Notes: generated from the letters alone by a model not told the origin. 64,000 bases of DNA from Serripes groenlandicus (GCA_031761405.1 JASEVX010000006.1:31862117-31926116), one strand, 5' to 3'. Shown: positions 32,299 through 41,713, numbered from the stretch's first letter. A program made the numbers and translations.

Positions 32299-35200
32299 TT
32301 AAACTCTGCTGAGATAATCAGCCCCTACATTATGAATGCCCTTAATGGCCAGGATCCTGAACCGATATGGTTGCAAACTTAATACCCACCTCATAACTCT
32401 GCTATTATTTAATTTAGTACTCTGCATGTAAATGAGCGGACAATGATCTGTCTCTACCTGAAATTCTCTACCATACAAGTACACGTGAAATTTCTTAATT
32501 CCCCAAACTAAAGCAAGACATTCTCTCTCTATGACTGAATATCTACATTCTCTTGGCAACAATTTCTTACTAGCATATGCGACTGGAAATTTTACATCAT
32601 CCACCTCTTGCAGCAGAACTGCTCCCATACCAACATTGGAAGCATCTGTTCTGAGGATAAAAATATTGTCCAAATCTGGTAATCGAAGAATGGGGAAACT
32701 AACCATGCAACCCTTCAAAACCTCAAATGATCTCTGATGTTCATTTTCCCAATTAACTCTTGTTGGATTTCCCTTCCTAATTAAATTGGTGAGCGGAAAG
32801 GCTTTTTCAGCAAAATTAGGTACAAACTTCCGATAAAAGCCTACCATTCCTAAGAATGACATTATCTGTTTCTTAGTTTCCGGCCTTTTTGCCCTTACTA
32901 TATCCTGTACCTTTTCTACATTTGGTGCCAACATTCCGTCTCCCACGGTGTGCCCTAAGAACTCTATGGACGTAAACCCAATCATACACTTACTTGGTCT
33001 AGCCGTCAAACCAGCTTGTCTGAGTCTCTGTAACACTTCTCTAAGACCTCCAATGTGGTCATCCCACCCAACAGAGTGTTCCAAAATGTCATCTATAAAG
33101 TTATCCATGTCTAATAAACCTTTTAATAACAGTCTCATCATTCTGCTAAAATTAGCTGGGGCTGTAACCAAACCAAATGGCATTTTCTTAAACTGAAAAA
33201 GCCCGTCTGGTGTACCAAAAGCAGTTTTCTCCTTGCTTTCTTCTGTCAACTTTATCTGCCAATACCCCTTACTTAGGTCAATCTTGCTAAAGTATTTGCA
33301 GTTTGCCAATTTTGAGAATATTTCATCTGGATTTGGAATTGGCTCTGCGTCAAACACCGTCAATTTGTTTAAATTTCTAAAATCTATACAAAACCTTATA
33401 GTTTGATCTGATTTTTTAACAAGGACTATAGGGGATATATAAGGAGATTTGGACGGTTCAATAATGTCCATTTCCAACATTTTTTTTGTTTCTGCCCTTA
33501 TTATCTCCATCATGGCAAATGGTAAAGGGTATTGTTTGGTTCTAATGGGTTGGTGTGACGTTAATTGTATTTCATGCTTAATTAAATTTGTCTCACCCGG
33601 CATATCAGTAAGAACATCCTTAAACTCAGTCAAAAGGTCCCTTACCTGTTTGATCTGGTTCTCTGACAAATCAGGATTTATCTTTACATCGTTAATCGTC
33701 TCGTTACCTTTAAAATCTGGTAGCTCAAGGAGTGTTTCGTCATTTACTGAGCCATTTTCTCCTTCGTCTATCGCATTATCTTGCCTATCTATGTCACTAT
33801 CAATGATACCTGTACCAGCTAGTTCTAAAATTCCCTGTCCTAGGGTCATGCTCGTACTATCAGACACCTTTGTTTCAACAACATTTGATCTACGTACATA
33901 CTTCTTTAACAAATTGACATGATACACATTTGTTTTACCCCTTACTAAAAGTTGGTAATCACACCTACCTATTGTCTTGACCACCTTGAATGGTCCTTGC
34001 CACTGCATTAGTAATTTGTTACCATCTGTTGGTAGCAAAATCAAAACTTCGTCATTTATCTCAAAACTTCTAAACTTGCTCTTCCTATCGTAATGAACTT
34101 TGTATTTCCCAGCAGATTTTCCCAACTCTTTTCTTGCTAGCTCTAAAGTATCTTCCAATCTTTGTCTTAGTTCTAACACATATTGATAAGTGGTCCTTAC
34201 CTCAGGATGTTTTACTTCATCAGTCCATAGATCTTTCAAGATTGCCATAGGACCTCTAACCGTTCTTCCATATAACAACTCAAAAGGACTAAAACCTAGA
34301 CTTGCTTGTGGAGTTTCTCTATAGGCAAACAATAATGCGGGAATATACCTATCCCAATCCTTAGGTTTTTCTGCACAAATTTTTTTAAGCATGCTCTTAA
34401 GTGTGCCATTAAATTTCTCAACTAACCCATTACACATTGGATGGTAGGGTGTGGTGTGGAGCATACGTATTGATAATAGTCTACTCACTTCTTTCATTAC
34501 TTCTGACGTAAATTGGGATCCTAAATCCGTTAAAATCTCCGATGGAAAACCTAAGCGAGTGAACATATTAAACAAAGCTTCGGCAACTCTTTCTGCATCA
34601 ATACCTGAAAGAGGAACTGCCTCTGGATACCTTGTTGCATAATCCATTAACGTAAGTATGTACCGATTTTTCTTTTCAGTAATTGGCTGTATTGGACCTA
34701 CTAAATCTATTGCCACCCTTTCAAAAGGAATTTCAATCAAAGGCATTTTCTCTAATGGAACCTTTGTAACCCTACCCTTTGGGAATGTCCTTTGACATAG
34801 ATCACATGACAAACAATGAAACTTAACATCTTGTTGCAGACCTGGCCAAAAAAATTGCAAGCGTATCCTATCGCCTGTTTTCTTCATACCCAAATGTCCC
34901 CCCAATATAGAATCATGTGCCAATTTAAGAACAGTACTCCTATATGCCTTAGGTACTACAAGTTGTTTTTCAATCTTACCTTGATCCATTTCTCGACTTT
35001 GAACGTTTCTATATAATAGATCATTCTTTATTTCAAACCATGACACAGTATTCTTTTTCTCCTTCCGTTCTCCTATCCTTGCTTTTTCTCTCACCCATTT
35101 CAAACTATCATCCCTTAGCTGTTCCTCTTTAAATTCATCTTTGTGAATTTCAAGTCCCTTCATAACTTTAAGTTTCTGAAATGGCTTACCTTCTTTAAGC

Positions 35201-37023
35201 TCTTGTGCTCTGGTCTGTACTGCGTGTCCTTCTTCTATCTGTCTCATTTGATTCTCATAATAGTTTTCATTTTTATTGTCTTCATGTGCATTAATTGCAC
35301 CTCTTTGTTGGAGGTCAACTTCTTTGCGACCGGATTCATGTCTTACTAACTCCACTCTTTCTTTCTTATTATTTGTACTGTGAGTCACTGCCATTTTACC
35401 CATGTTAAATTGCCACAGTTTATCTGGTTCATTTGGATTTCTAACCCCTTTAATGTTTCCAAGAATGAGATCATAAATAGGATCAACCATACACAACGCT
35501 TCTGTTTCACCTATGAAGTAGGGTGAAGTGACATATATCTTAGCAACAGGAACTTCTCTTACCGTACCATCGATCAACACACATCTCTGTGTCTTACCTG
35601 TTAACTGGTTCTCTTCGAGCAATTTTCTACGAACTACAACACTACTACATCCTGTATCCCTTAAAACACTGACTCTTTTCCCATTTAAAACTCCTTGCAC
35701 CACTGGCATTGAATTGACTCTTCGATCTTTACACAATGCATTAATCACTGGCAATTCATGCCCACATTCCAACCGAACTACATTATCATGAATACAACAT
35801 TCATGCTCCCATTTGTCACCAGAGTAACATGCACATGCTTCACTTAACCCATTATTGTCTTGTGTCTGTACTACTTCTTCTAATTCAGTTCGCTCAGCAC
35901 CTAAGCTCATACAACCTGCTGCCTGCTTACCTCCTTGCATTTTCAACATTTGCTTTTTCTTAAAACAATCTTGTATCAAATGACCCGACTTTTTACAAAA
36001 ATAACATGTTCTATTTACAAACCCTTTTCCTGAGATACCCGACTCATCTAGAGTTCTTCCACTTCCCTCCTGGTTTTCTGGAAAACTTGATTTCTTACCT
36101 TGGTAATTTAACTTATCTTGGACCATTGACTGACAATCGTGAGCTTCTAAAAACTGTTCTGCAAGTTCTGACATCTCTTGAATTGACCCTGGTCTTCTCT
36201 CCTTCAAGAATAATTTTAAGCCTTTTGATGAAGCATTAATAAATTGTTCTCTCAGTAAAATATCTTTTAGACCCACAAATGTCTTTTCGACTTCCGCTAG
36301 TTCTATCCATCTAGTCAAATAATTTTCTAACTTGAATGCAAACTGATGTGCACTTTCACCATTTTCAGGTTGACACGACCTAAACTTTTGTCTAAAACCT
36401 TCTTGTGTGAGTTCGAACCTTTTCAATAAAGCATGTTTTACTTTATCATACCTTTCAGCATCTGCATTAGCTAACCTACTATACGTCTCTAATGACTTAC
36501 CTTTAAGTACAAAACTTAGTCTGAAACCCCATTCTTCCTGTGGCCATTCCATAATTTTAGCATACCTTTCAAACCTGTGCAGATAAGCGTCAATATCATC
36601 TTTACCGTCTTCAAATGGTGGTAACTTAGGACCTTTCATTTCATGCCGGTCCCCAAACCCCTTATGTTTAGATTCACTAATAAGTGCTTTAGTTTTTTCA
36701 AGTTCAATCTCTCTATCTACCAGTTTCATTCTATTCTCATGTTCTACTTGTTTCATTTGATCTGCCCTCACTCTCGCTCTCTCATCTCTTTCTGCCGCTT
36801 CTCTTGCGAGTTTATATTCCCTTTCTAACGTTTCCATCTCTTTCTTCTCAGCTCTCTCGATAGCTTCCCTTTCTTTCTTTTCAGCTCTCTCAATAGCTTC
36901 CCTTTCTTTCTTCTCAGCTCTCTCATCTTTCTCTTTTCGCTCAACATATTGCAATACATCATTCCCTTCAAGACCTAACTCTTTCCCTAATTTTAACATT
37001 TGAGAAACATCCATCTTAACCAT
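32299..37023 (-). CDS. Gag-Pol polyprotein with integrase upstream of reverse transcriptase
   Basis: 1,574 residues from the ATG at 37021-37023; an open extension to 37041 has no ATG. Approximate positions (from 37041): charged coiled coil 30-130; gag region 140-320; zinc knuckle C-x2-C-x4-H-x4-C (CYFCKKSGHLIQDC) at ~345; protease LRDTGCSS at ~460; integrase HHCC zinc site ~713-750, then D (VAIDLVGP), D (LTDLGSQF) and E (LVEKFNG) at ~778-875 with 35 residues between the last two; a GPF-type module (WQGPFKVVK) near 1010; reverse transcriptase with FIDD replacing the usual YxDD at ~1316; RNase H (LRTDASNVG, VETDHCPL) ~1455-1580. All catalytic residues are present and the frame is unbroken, so activity is plausible. 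Gag and Pol share one frame with no visible shift site. Confidence 0.95.
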   Translation of the reverse strand: MVKMDVSQMLKLGKELGLEGNDVLQYVERKEKDERAEKKEREAIERAEKKEREAIERAEKKEMETLEREYKLAREAAERDERARVRADQMKQVEHENRMKLVDREIELEKTKALISESKHKGFGDRHEMKGPKLPPFEDGKDDIDAYLHRFERYAKIMEWPQEEWGFRLSFVLKGKSLETYSRLANADAERYDKVKHALLKRFELTQEGFRQKFRSCQPENGESAHQFAFKLENYLTRWIELAEVEKTFVGLKDILLREQFINASSKGLKLFLKERRPGSIQEMSELAEQFLEAHDCQSMVQDKLNYQGKKSSFPENQEGSGRTLDESGISGKGFVNRTCYFCKKSGHLIQDCFKKKQMLKMQGGKQAAGCMSLGAERTELEEVVQTQDNNGLSEACACYSGDKWEHECCIHDNVVRLECGHELPVINALCKDRRVNSMPVVQGVLNGKRVSVLRDTGCSSVVVRRKLLEENQLTGKTQRCVLIDGTVREVPVAKIYVTSPYFIGETEALCMVDPIYDLILGNIKGVRNPNEPDKLWQFNMGKMAVTHSTNNKKERVELVRHESGRKEVDLQQRGAINAHEDNKNENYYENQMRQIEEGHAVQTRAQELKEGKPFQKLKVMKGLEIHKDEFKEEQLRDDSLKWVREKARIGERKEKKNTVSWFEIKNDLLYRNVQSREMDQGKIEKQLVVPKAYRSTVLKLAHDSILGGHLGMKKTGDRIRLQFFWPGLQQDVKFHCLSCDLCQRTFPKGRVTKVPLEKMPLIEIPFERVAIDLVGPIQPITEKKNRYILTLMDYATRYPEAVPLSGIDAERVAEALFNMFTRLGFPSEILTDLGSQFTSEVMKEVSRLLSIRMLHTTPYHPMCNGLVEKFNGTLKSMLKKICAEKPKDWDRYIPALLFAYRETPQASLGFSPFELLYGRTVRGPMAILKDLWTDEVKHPEVRTTYQYVLELRQRLEDTLELARKELGKSAGKYKVHYDRKSKFRSFEINDEVLILLPTDGNKLLMQWQGPFKVVKTIGRCDYQLLVRGKTNVYHVNLLKKYVRRSNVVETKVSDSTSMTLGQGILELAGTGIIDSDIDRQDNAIDEGENGSVNDETLLELPDFKGNETINDVKINPDLSENQIKQVRDLLTEFKDVLTDMPGETNLIKHEIQLTSHQPIRTKQYPLPFAMMEIIRAETKKMLEMDIIEPSKSPYISPIVLVKKSDQTIRFCIDFRNLNKLTVFDAEPIPNPDEIFSKLANCKYFSKIDLSKGYWQIKLTEESKEKTAFGTPDGLFQFKKMPFGLVTAPANFSRMMRLLLKGLLDMDNFIDDILEHSVGWDDHIGGLREVLQRLRQAGLTARPSKCMIGFTSIEFLGHTVGDGMLAPNVEKVQDIVRAKRPETKKQIMSFLGMVGFYRKFVPNFAEKAFPLTNLIRKGNPTRVNWENEHQRSFEVLKGCMVSFPILRLPDLDNIFILRTDASNVGMGAVLLQEVDDVKFPVAYASKKLLPRECRYSVIERECLALVWGIKKFHVYLYGREFQVETDHCPLIYMQSTKLNNSRVMRWVLSLQPYRFRILAIKGIHNVGADYLSRV

Positions 37024-37526
37024 TAGTTTAACCACACACAAATCAACAACTCAATTTCAAATTTTAACAAAAAGAAAAAAACACTCTACAGTCTCAAAAC
37101 CACTCTACAGTCTCAGTTCATATTCTATGAACCCTAACATAATGCATTACTCTGCCATAAACACATAGCATGAAATAAAACTGAACAGTTGCGCCTCTGC
37201 ACACAGTTGTGTCAAACTCCGCGGCTTCACACCCTCAGTGAATCAAATATATATAAATGTTTATCACAATCACGCTCCATTCTTCTTCACTGCGAGTGTC
37301 TTGTTTGCCGTGTATCGTTTTCTTCCACACCCCTACCACAAATGTTAACAAAGAACTGACTAAGACTTTCTCAGTATTACCCGTCGAATATTATCATTAC
37401 ACTATCTTTACTTGATGAATATTAGTTCATAGATACACCAAATTATTGTCACTGTTGTCTGCTTCACATATCTGGTATGTGGGTGTCACTCATCGCGGGA
37501 ATAGAAGTCCTGCCGAGATCGCCAAA
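37024..37526 (-). promoter_or_regulatory. Retrotransposon leader with primer-binding site
   Basis: About 500 bp between the 5' LTR and gag. Directly after the LTR, on the minus strand, comes TT then TGGCGATCTCGGCAGGA (about 37508-37524), a tRNA 3'-end complement by its TGG start and place. I cannot name the tRNA. The rest is untranslated leader. Confidence 0.65.
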
Positions 37527-38347
37527 TGTCACGAATTTCCCGCTCATATGTCCGAAATGACAGCACAACATAGTCATCTTTTAGTTTAGTTTAATGTTCT
37601 AATCATACATAAACAAATTCGGGGCGTGCCACCCTATAATTCTACTCTGGACACTAAGTCCCCTACTCAACCTCACTAAGTGTTTTTTGTAAGTTTTCCC
37701 AGACACGAAGTCCCTAGACACAAAGTCCCCTTTGACTGCCTTAAACACCCAATACAACATTTACATTGACTGGAACAGTTGTCTTACACAGAATGGCCAC
37801 CTGAAAACAAGTATAAATGCATCTTGTACTACAAGTTATATACAAGCATGTCTTACAGTATGGAAACATATAGTAACATTACACTTTCCCCAAATGCAAT
37901 AAAAACACATTCTAATGCAATGTTTTCGAATTCAACTTTGAACACTACTTTGTATTGTATCTTTGCCTTTGCACACAGAACTCTAGTAAAACACATTATA
38001 CAACTAAACCACACTCAAAATGTATTTATAACCAACTGTTACTAACAAAAATGTAACACTTACTTATAAAGAAATAAAACACTTAATTACAAACAAATAC
38101 AACTCTAAATTACAAACAAATAAACCGTTTACTTACAGAAAATAAATCCTTTCACTCTCCAATCATTTAGACAAGTGTACTCGGTCACCTTTTATCCACC
38201 ACTATCACTCTCACATACATGTACGGTAACTGACCACTTTATACCCATGATTCACACTTACCGTACATGTTCTAATACACCCACTTCATCACTCCACTCT
38301 ACCGTAAACCCCCTATCCTATACTCATCTCATGACACAACTGTGACA
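37527..38347 (-). repeat. 5' LTR (821 bp)
   Basis: Same length and ends as 31438-32258. In minus orientation this is the promoter-bearing LTR. c at 38309 is the one mismatch noticed. Confidence 0.95.
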
Positions 38348-39052
38348 CATGTTATCTCCGCATCAATGTATGAATTCATTGTCTCTGACTTAAAATACCT
38401 TATTAATGAACTTGTGATATAAAAAACCGAGTTAACAAATGAAAAAGTGTTATGTTTTAAAAACAAAACAAAAGAACAGTACAATTCGCAAGTCAATATT
38501 CATGTTTTTTACAAATTGCAACAGCAAATTCCATTTGTACAGTTCTGAAACTTCATAAATGGCTTAACGATAACGTGGTCTCTGAATCACATGTTAGAAA
38601 TCAGAGAAAACCATCTGTCATTTGAAAATATTTCACGATTTGTGAGATTGATAAAACACAATAGCGTCCCTGTATAGTAAAAAAATAACATAGAGAAAGA
38701 TGTGTGTTTTCACGATAACTTTAACACGTTTAAACAACCATGTTATCTCCGCATTCAATGTATGAATTCATTGTCTCTGACTTAAAATACCTTATTAATG
38801 AACTAATGATATAAAAAACCGAGTTAACAAATGAAAAAGTGTTATGTTTTAAAAACAAAACAAAAGAACAGTACAATTCGCAAGTCAATGTTCATGTTTT
38901 TTACAGATTGCAACAGCAAATTCCATTTGTATAGTTCTGAAACTTCATAAAAGGCTAAACGATAACGTGGTCTATGTATCACATGTTAGAAATCAGATAA
39001 AACCATCTGTTATTTGAAAATATTTCATGATTTGTGAGATTGATAAAACACA
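38348..39052. repeat. 391-bp tandem repeat inside the Polinton, part 2
   Basis: Begins with the CATGT duplication and the remainder of the interrupted copy, then copies start at about 38514 and 38906; the last stops after ~147 bp near 39052. These copies show more substitutions (gataacgtgg, cattgcaac types) than those left of the retrotransposon. Confidence 0.9.
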
Positions 39053-39281
39053 AAATTGACATATTTAGCCAAAATACTGTAAAACTTGCTTTAAGTGACG
39101 TCATGCAGTTTTAAACGTCATAATAATCCAGTTTTTACGTCACATAGTCTCAATATTTCATTCCTTTGAGAGCTCTTGGAGGGTAAAGACGTACCTTGCA
39201 AAGCTAAAAACGGAATTCATTTTGTAGAATTATTTGGTACAACCAAATAAATAATGGTAATCTTTTAGCATAAGCTTCTGA
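39053..39281. other. Polinton interior, unassigned
   Basis: AT-rich with no recognised gene. This is where PolB would be expected next to the right end, but nothing in it reads as polymerase. Confidence 0.45.
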
Positions 39282-39443
39282 ATGGACATACTTATCAACC
39301 TGTACAACACGTATGAACACAGCCTATCGATGATTTCAGAGTGGATGTTAACAGAACTGCATAAAGTAAACAGTCGTCAATATTCAATGTTGGAAAAGCT
39401 TTTAACGGAATTGAGAAAAGTCAACAGCAGTCCGACGAATTAA
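39282..39443 (+). CDS. Possible 53-aa frame with coiled-coil character
   Basis: ATG at 39282-39284, TAA at 39441-39443. The peptide carries a repeated element, MLTELHKVNS then LLTELRKVNS, 22 residues apart in a helical, Leu-rich context. Plus strand, pointing toward the right TIR. It may be a small gene or the N-terminal remnant of a larger lost gene. No family recognised. Confidence 0.3.
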   Translation: MDILINLYNTYEHSLSMISEWMLTELHKVNSRQYSMLEKLLTELRKVNSSPTN

Positions 39444-39569
39444 AAGACTTTGAACAGATATATCTACAAAACATTTACGGATCGGAGATATACACCTACC
39501 TTTATGAAAGTACCAGTATGTTTTGAAGTTGAAAGGTAAAGTCTGAGTGACTTTATACTAACTCTACTA

Positions 39570-39861
39570 GATCAACGCGGATGACAGTAAGCTGTCAGCG
39601 ACAAAACCATGCAGTACAATCTTCAACATTTCAACTGGTGTTGCGGAGGAAAATTTTAACTCTCCGTATCACCTCGCAAAAGGAAATCAACAAATGATAC
39701 TCCAAAACAGACACGTAAAAAGACATGTGAGGAGTCATACAGAATTTCAACAGTTACTGGGAAAGGCGAACATTCCGATCACATTGACAAGTTCAAGATC
39801 CAGAAAGAGAAAACCCCAAAACAATCACGTAAAAGGGCATGTGAGTAGTAAGGGCTAACCA
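39570..39861 (+). pseudogene. Possible decayed basic protein gene fragment
   Basis: Two overlapping plus-strand open stretches lie here: one from about 39570 to TAA near 39859 (starting INADDSKLSATKPC), and one 39660-39848 reading PRKRKSTNDTPKQTRKK, later KTPKQSRKRACE, with nuclear-localisation-like basic clusters. Neither begins with ATG. A frame switch between them would give one basic protein. I cannot tell which frame was used or what it was. Confidence 0.3.
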
Positions 39862-40067
39862 AATGTCTCGAAAAGTTAACTTTTCAAAATGTCAAAGGTT
39901 TCCCCCTGAAATACATTTTGTTTTTTATCCCTTCGCAAAAAATAGATGAAAAAAACATGCAAATGCAGTAGTTGTGTTACCCAACAACTTTTCATTGGAT
40001 AACGTTCAGTTATTTCGTTGGTCAAGCTTAATTCTCAGTCAAAATGTAGTTCAATCCGACCTAACGG

Positions 40068-40076
40068 TATAAATAG
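40068..40076 (+). promoter_or_regulatory. TATA box in the right TIR
   Basis: TATAAATAG, mirror of 20143-20151, 59 bp upstream of the ATG at 40127. It would drive transcription toward the right tip. Confidence 0.55.
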
Positions 40077-40126
40077 CAGAACGTCATTTTCAATCCACAC
40101 ATTCTTTTTAACTCATCGATATCAAC

Positions 40127-40375
40127 ATGTAATTATTCAGAGGTGTGTTAAAAGTCTTCATTGATTTAATTGACATTGGCCGTAGACTGTATAACATATT
40201 TACTGCATTATACATTAATCGGAGGCTGCCTCGGGAAATTGATACAATTCGCCAACCAGATGCGATTTATTTAGTCAGAGTGATGATAGCAAAAGCTACT
40301 TATGAGTTCTGTCTCCTTGCAGTTCTCATAGGTACTTCTTTAGGGAATTGGTATGTCAATGCCATTCGACTTTAA
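40127..40375 (+). pseudogene. Decayed copy of the TIR-proximal small gene
   Basis: The ATG at 40127-40129 is followed at once by TAA; the frame then stays open to 40375 (IGRRLYNIFTALYINRRLPR, then QPDAIYLVR). Alignment of the promoter, leader and frame to the left-end gene (19837-20103) is clear in the first half, including QPD.xYL. The Cys-rich end is lost to divergence. It is probably not translated from this ATG. Confidence 0.55.
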
Positions 40376-40717
40376 CACCCCAACAAAACAAAACGGCCCT
40401 TTTTAGGGCCACACCACATACTTAGAAAGTTCAACTTTTTCAAATTTGAAAAACAACTAAGTCCAACAACAGAAAAGGCCTAAAAACAACTAAGTCCACG
40501 GTCTATCCTATCAAGGAGACGAATTACCTTTCAAAGGAGGGTAGGTCGGCCCCGATTGCAAAGCGGGCCGGTCTACCCTCCTGCGGCTGACCCGGTCTAC
40601 CCTCCTTTGGAGACGAATTACCTTCCAAAGGAGGGTAGACCGGGTCAGCCGCAAAATAACAGAGTTATTTAAATGACCCAGTTCCCCTTCATACCTTTAC
40701 TCTTTAAATCCCTTTTA

Positions 40718-40759
40718 AAAGGAGGGTAGACCGGGTCATGACCCGGTCTACCCTCCTTT
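40718..40759. repeat. Perfect 42-bp palindrome at the right tip of the Polinton
   Basis: Arms 40718-40738 and 40739-40759 are exact reverse complements with no spacer, built from ggagggtagaccgggtca. The left tip has a related hairpin at 19424-19458. Confidence 0.88.
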
Positions 40760-40786
40760 GGAGACGAAATACCCTCCTTTACTACT

Positions 40787-40792
40787 CTGATA
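40787..40792. repeat. Polinton right target-site duplication (CTGATA)
   Basis: Identical to 19404-19409 and directly after the terminus CCTTTACTACT. Confidence 0.9.
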
Positions 40793-40854
40793 GTTGTTAC
40801 TACAGAGTCCCAGATAAGGGGCAATTTCATGTTATGGAATCCTTATTTGTCACT

Positions 40855-40995
40855 CAAACCCTATGTTGTCGGTACTAAAAGAATCGTCTTAGTGAGAAGA
40901 TTTCTTTTAGTACCGCAACATAGGGTTTGGTTAGATAATAAGAGAGATATTTTGGAAAAGGACCAGTTCAATCCTCCTTATCTGGTCCTCTGGGG
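40855..40995 (+). mobile_element. Miniature palindromic repeat, copy 3
   Basis: Imperfect long palindrome 40859-40924 with outer arms accctatgttg and caacataggg, followed by a tail ending cctccttatctggtcctctg at 40973-40992. Same family as 4590 and 9595. It lies 63 bp right of the Polinton duplication. Confidence 0.72.
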
Positions 40996-41310
40996 CCCAT
41001 AAACACGAATAGGCTGAACCGTGTTTTCCCTTTTATTTTGAAATAGCGACTGACATGAATAATTTAGTATATCACAGAGCGACTGACATAAATAATTAAT
41101 TATAGCTATCAAGTTAATTGTAGATTTTAAATATTAGTGCCACAAATCACCCTTTCATATAACCAACCCATTACCTTATCTGCAAATGAAAAGACTAATA
41201 ACAGAAAATTGAATTAACTTAAAATTAGAAACATTAACTTTTGAGATGTTGAGAGTTTATCATGGATAAAGACGTTTTCATTGTGGCAAATCCTTTTTTC
41301 ACACACTATC
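40996..41310. other. AT-rich intergenic sequence
   Basis: A short duplication (gcgactgacat.aataatt at about 41048 and 41082) is the only feature. Confidence 0.5.
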
Positions 41311-41420
41311 TAACTCTTTCACACACACAGATGAGTTTTGACGCATCTGCAGCAGACGATGTTTAAAACATTGTGGAAAATGGAAAAATAGTTTTTTCAT
41401 GAGCAGTTTCTTCGTTTGCC
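41311..41420. mobile_element. Half copy of foldback MITE family 2
   Basis: taactctttcacacacacag followed by gcatctgcagcagacgatg and 'acattgtggaaaatgg'. The right end was not found. Confidence 0.5.
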
Positions 41421-41504
41421 AGAACGTTTTCAACTTATACCATTATTTAGAGTGATTATCCATGCGTTTGCCAAGTTGAAATCGAAGTATTTTCTTATTT
41501 TTAA

Positions 41505-41713
41505 GATGAGCCGTCCCGCGATAAAACCGACTGATCCGCGCCGACACATCCGTCTCAGGGGGATAGAGGTATAGAGTAATGATTCCTGAAACCGAAAATC
41601 CACAGGAGGCAAAATGTGACTATTCGGGTAAGCCTATGCGGCATGCTTAGTCTGATCTGGCTCGATCCTTTACGCAGAGTCCACAATGTTGGTTTTATTG
41701 CGGGACGGTTCAG
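41505..41713 (-). mobile_element. Foldback MITE, family 1, copy 4
   Basis: Ends gagccgtcccgcgataaaac and gttttattgcgggacggttc. The interior (gggggatagaggtatagagt) is in the reverse orientation, like copy 1. It is shorter than the others: the left inner arm is partly deleted. Confidence 0.78.

Larger units (their letters stand above)
31438..38347 (-). mobile_element. GMR1-like Ty3/gypsy LTR retrotransposon, apparently intact
   Basis: A 6,910-bp element with two 821-bp LTRs (TG...CA), a 5-bp duplication, a candidate primer-binding site, a polypurine tract and one long gag-pol frame on the minus strand. The integrase domain precedes reverse transcriptase, the order known from GMR1-like elements (first described in cod, and reported in molluscs) and otherwise from copia. 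No envelope frame was seen. The LTRs differ at one base that I found (32220 versus 38309), so the insertion is young. It sits inside a Polinton tandem repeat. Confidence 0.93.
19410..40786 (-). mobile_element. Polinton/Maverick element, lacking PolB, with a nested retrotransposon
   Basis: A 21.4-kb element starting AGTAGTAAAGG and ending CCTTTACTACT, inside a CTGATA duplication, with ~0.85-kb inverted repeats. The minus strand carries the virus-like set: adenovirus-type protease, major and minor capsid proteins, FtsK/HerA-type packaging ATPase and retrovirus-type integrase. No family-B polymerase frame or motif is visible anywhere between the TIRs. The segment right of the ATPase is tandem repeats plus a 6.9-kb LTR element, leaving ~14.5 kb of Polinton-derived sequence. 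Two genes are broken (capsid frameshift, amber stop). I infer a defective, non-autonomous copy. Intact Polintons are usually 15-20 kb with PolB next to one TIR. Confidence 0.95.
39949..40786. repeat. Polinton right terminal inverted repeat
   Basis: Reverse complement of 19410-20270 with scattered changes. The inner boundary is near aaaaaacatgcaaatgcagt. It contains a TATA box, a decayed small gene, the ggccctttttagggcc palindrome and multiple ctgacccggtctaccctcc blocks. Confidence 0.88.

Noticed and set aside
32531..36828. Plus-strand open frames inside gag-pol
   Set aside because: Antisense shadows of the 1,574-codon minus-strand frame.
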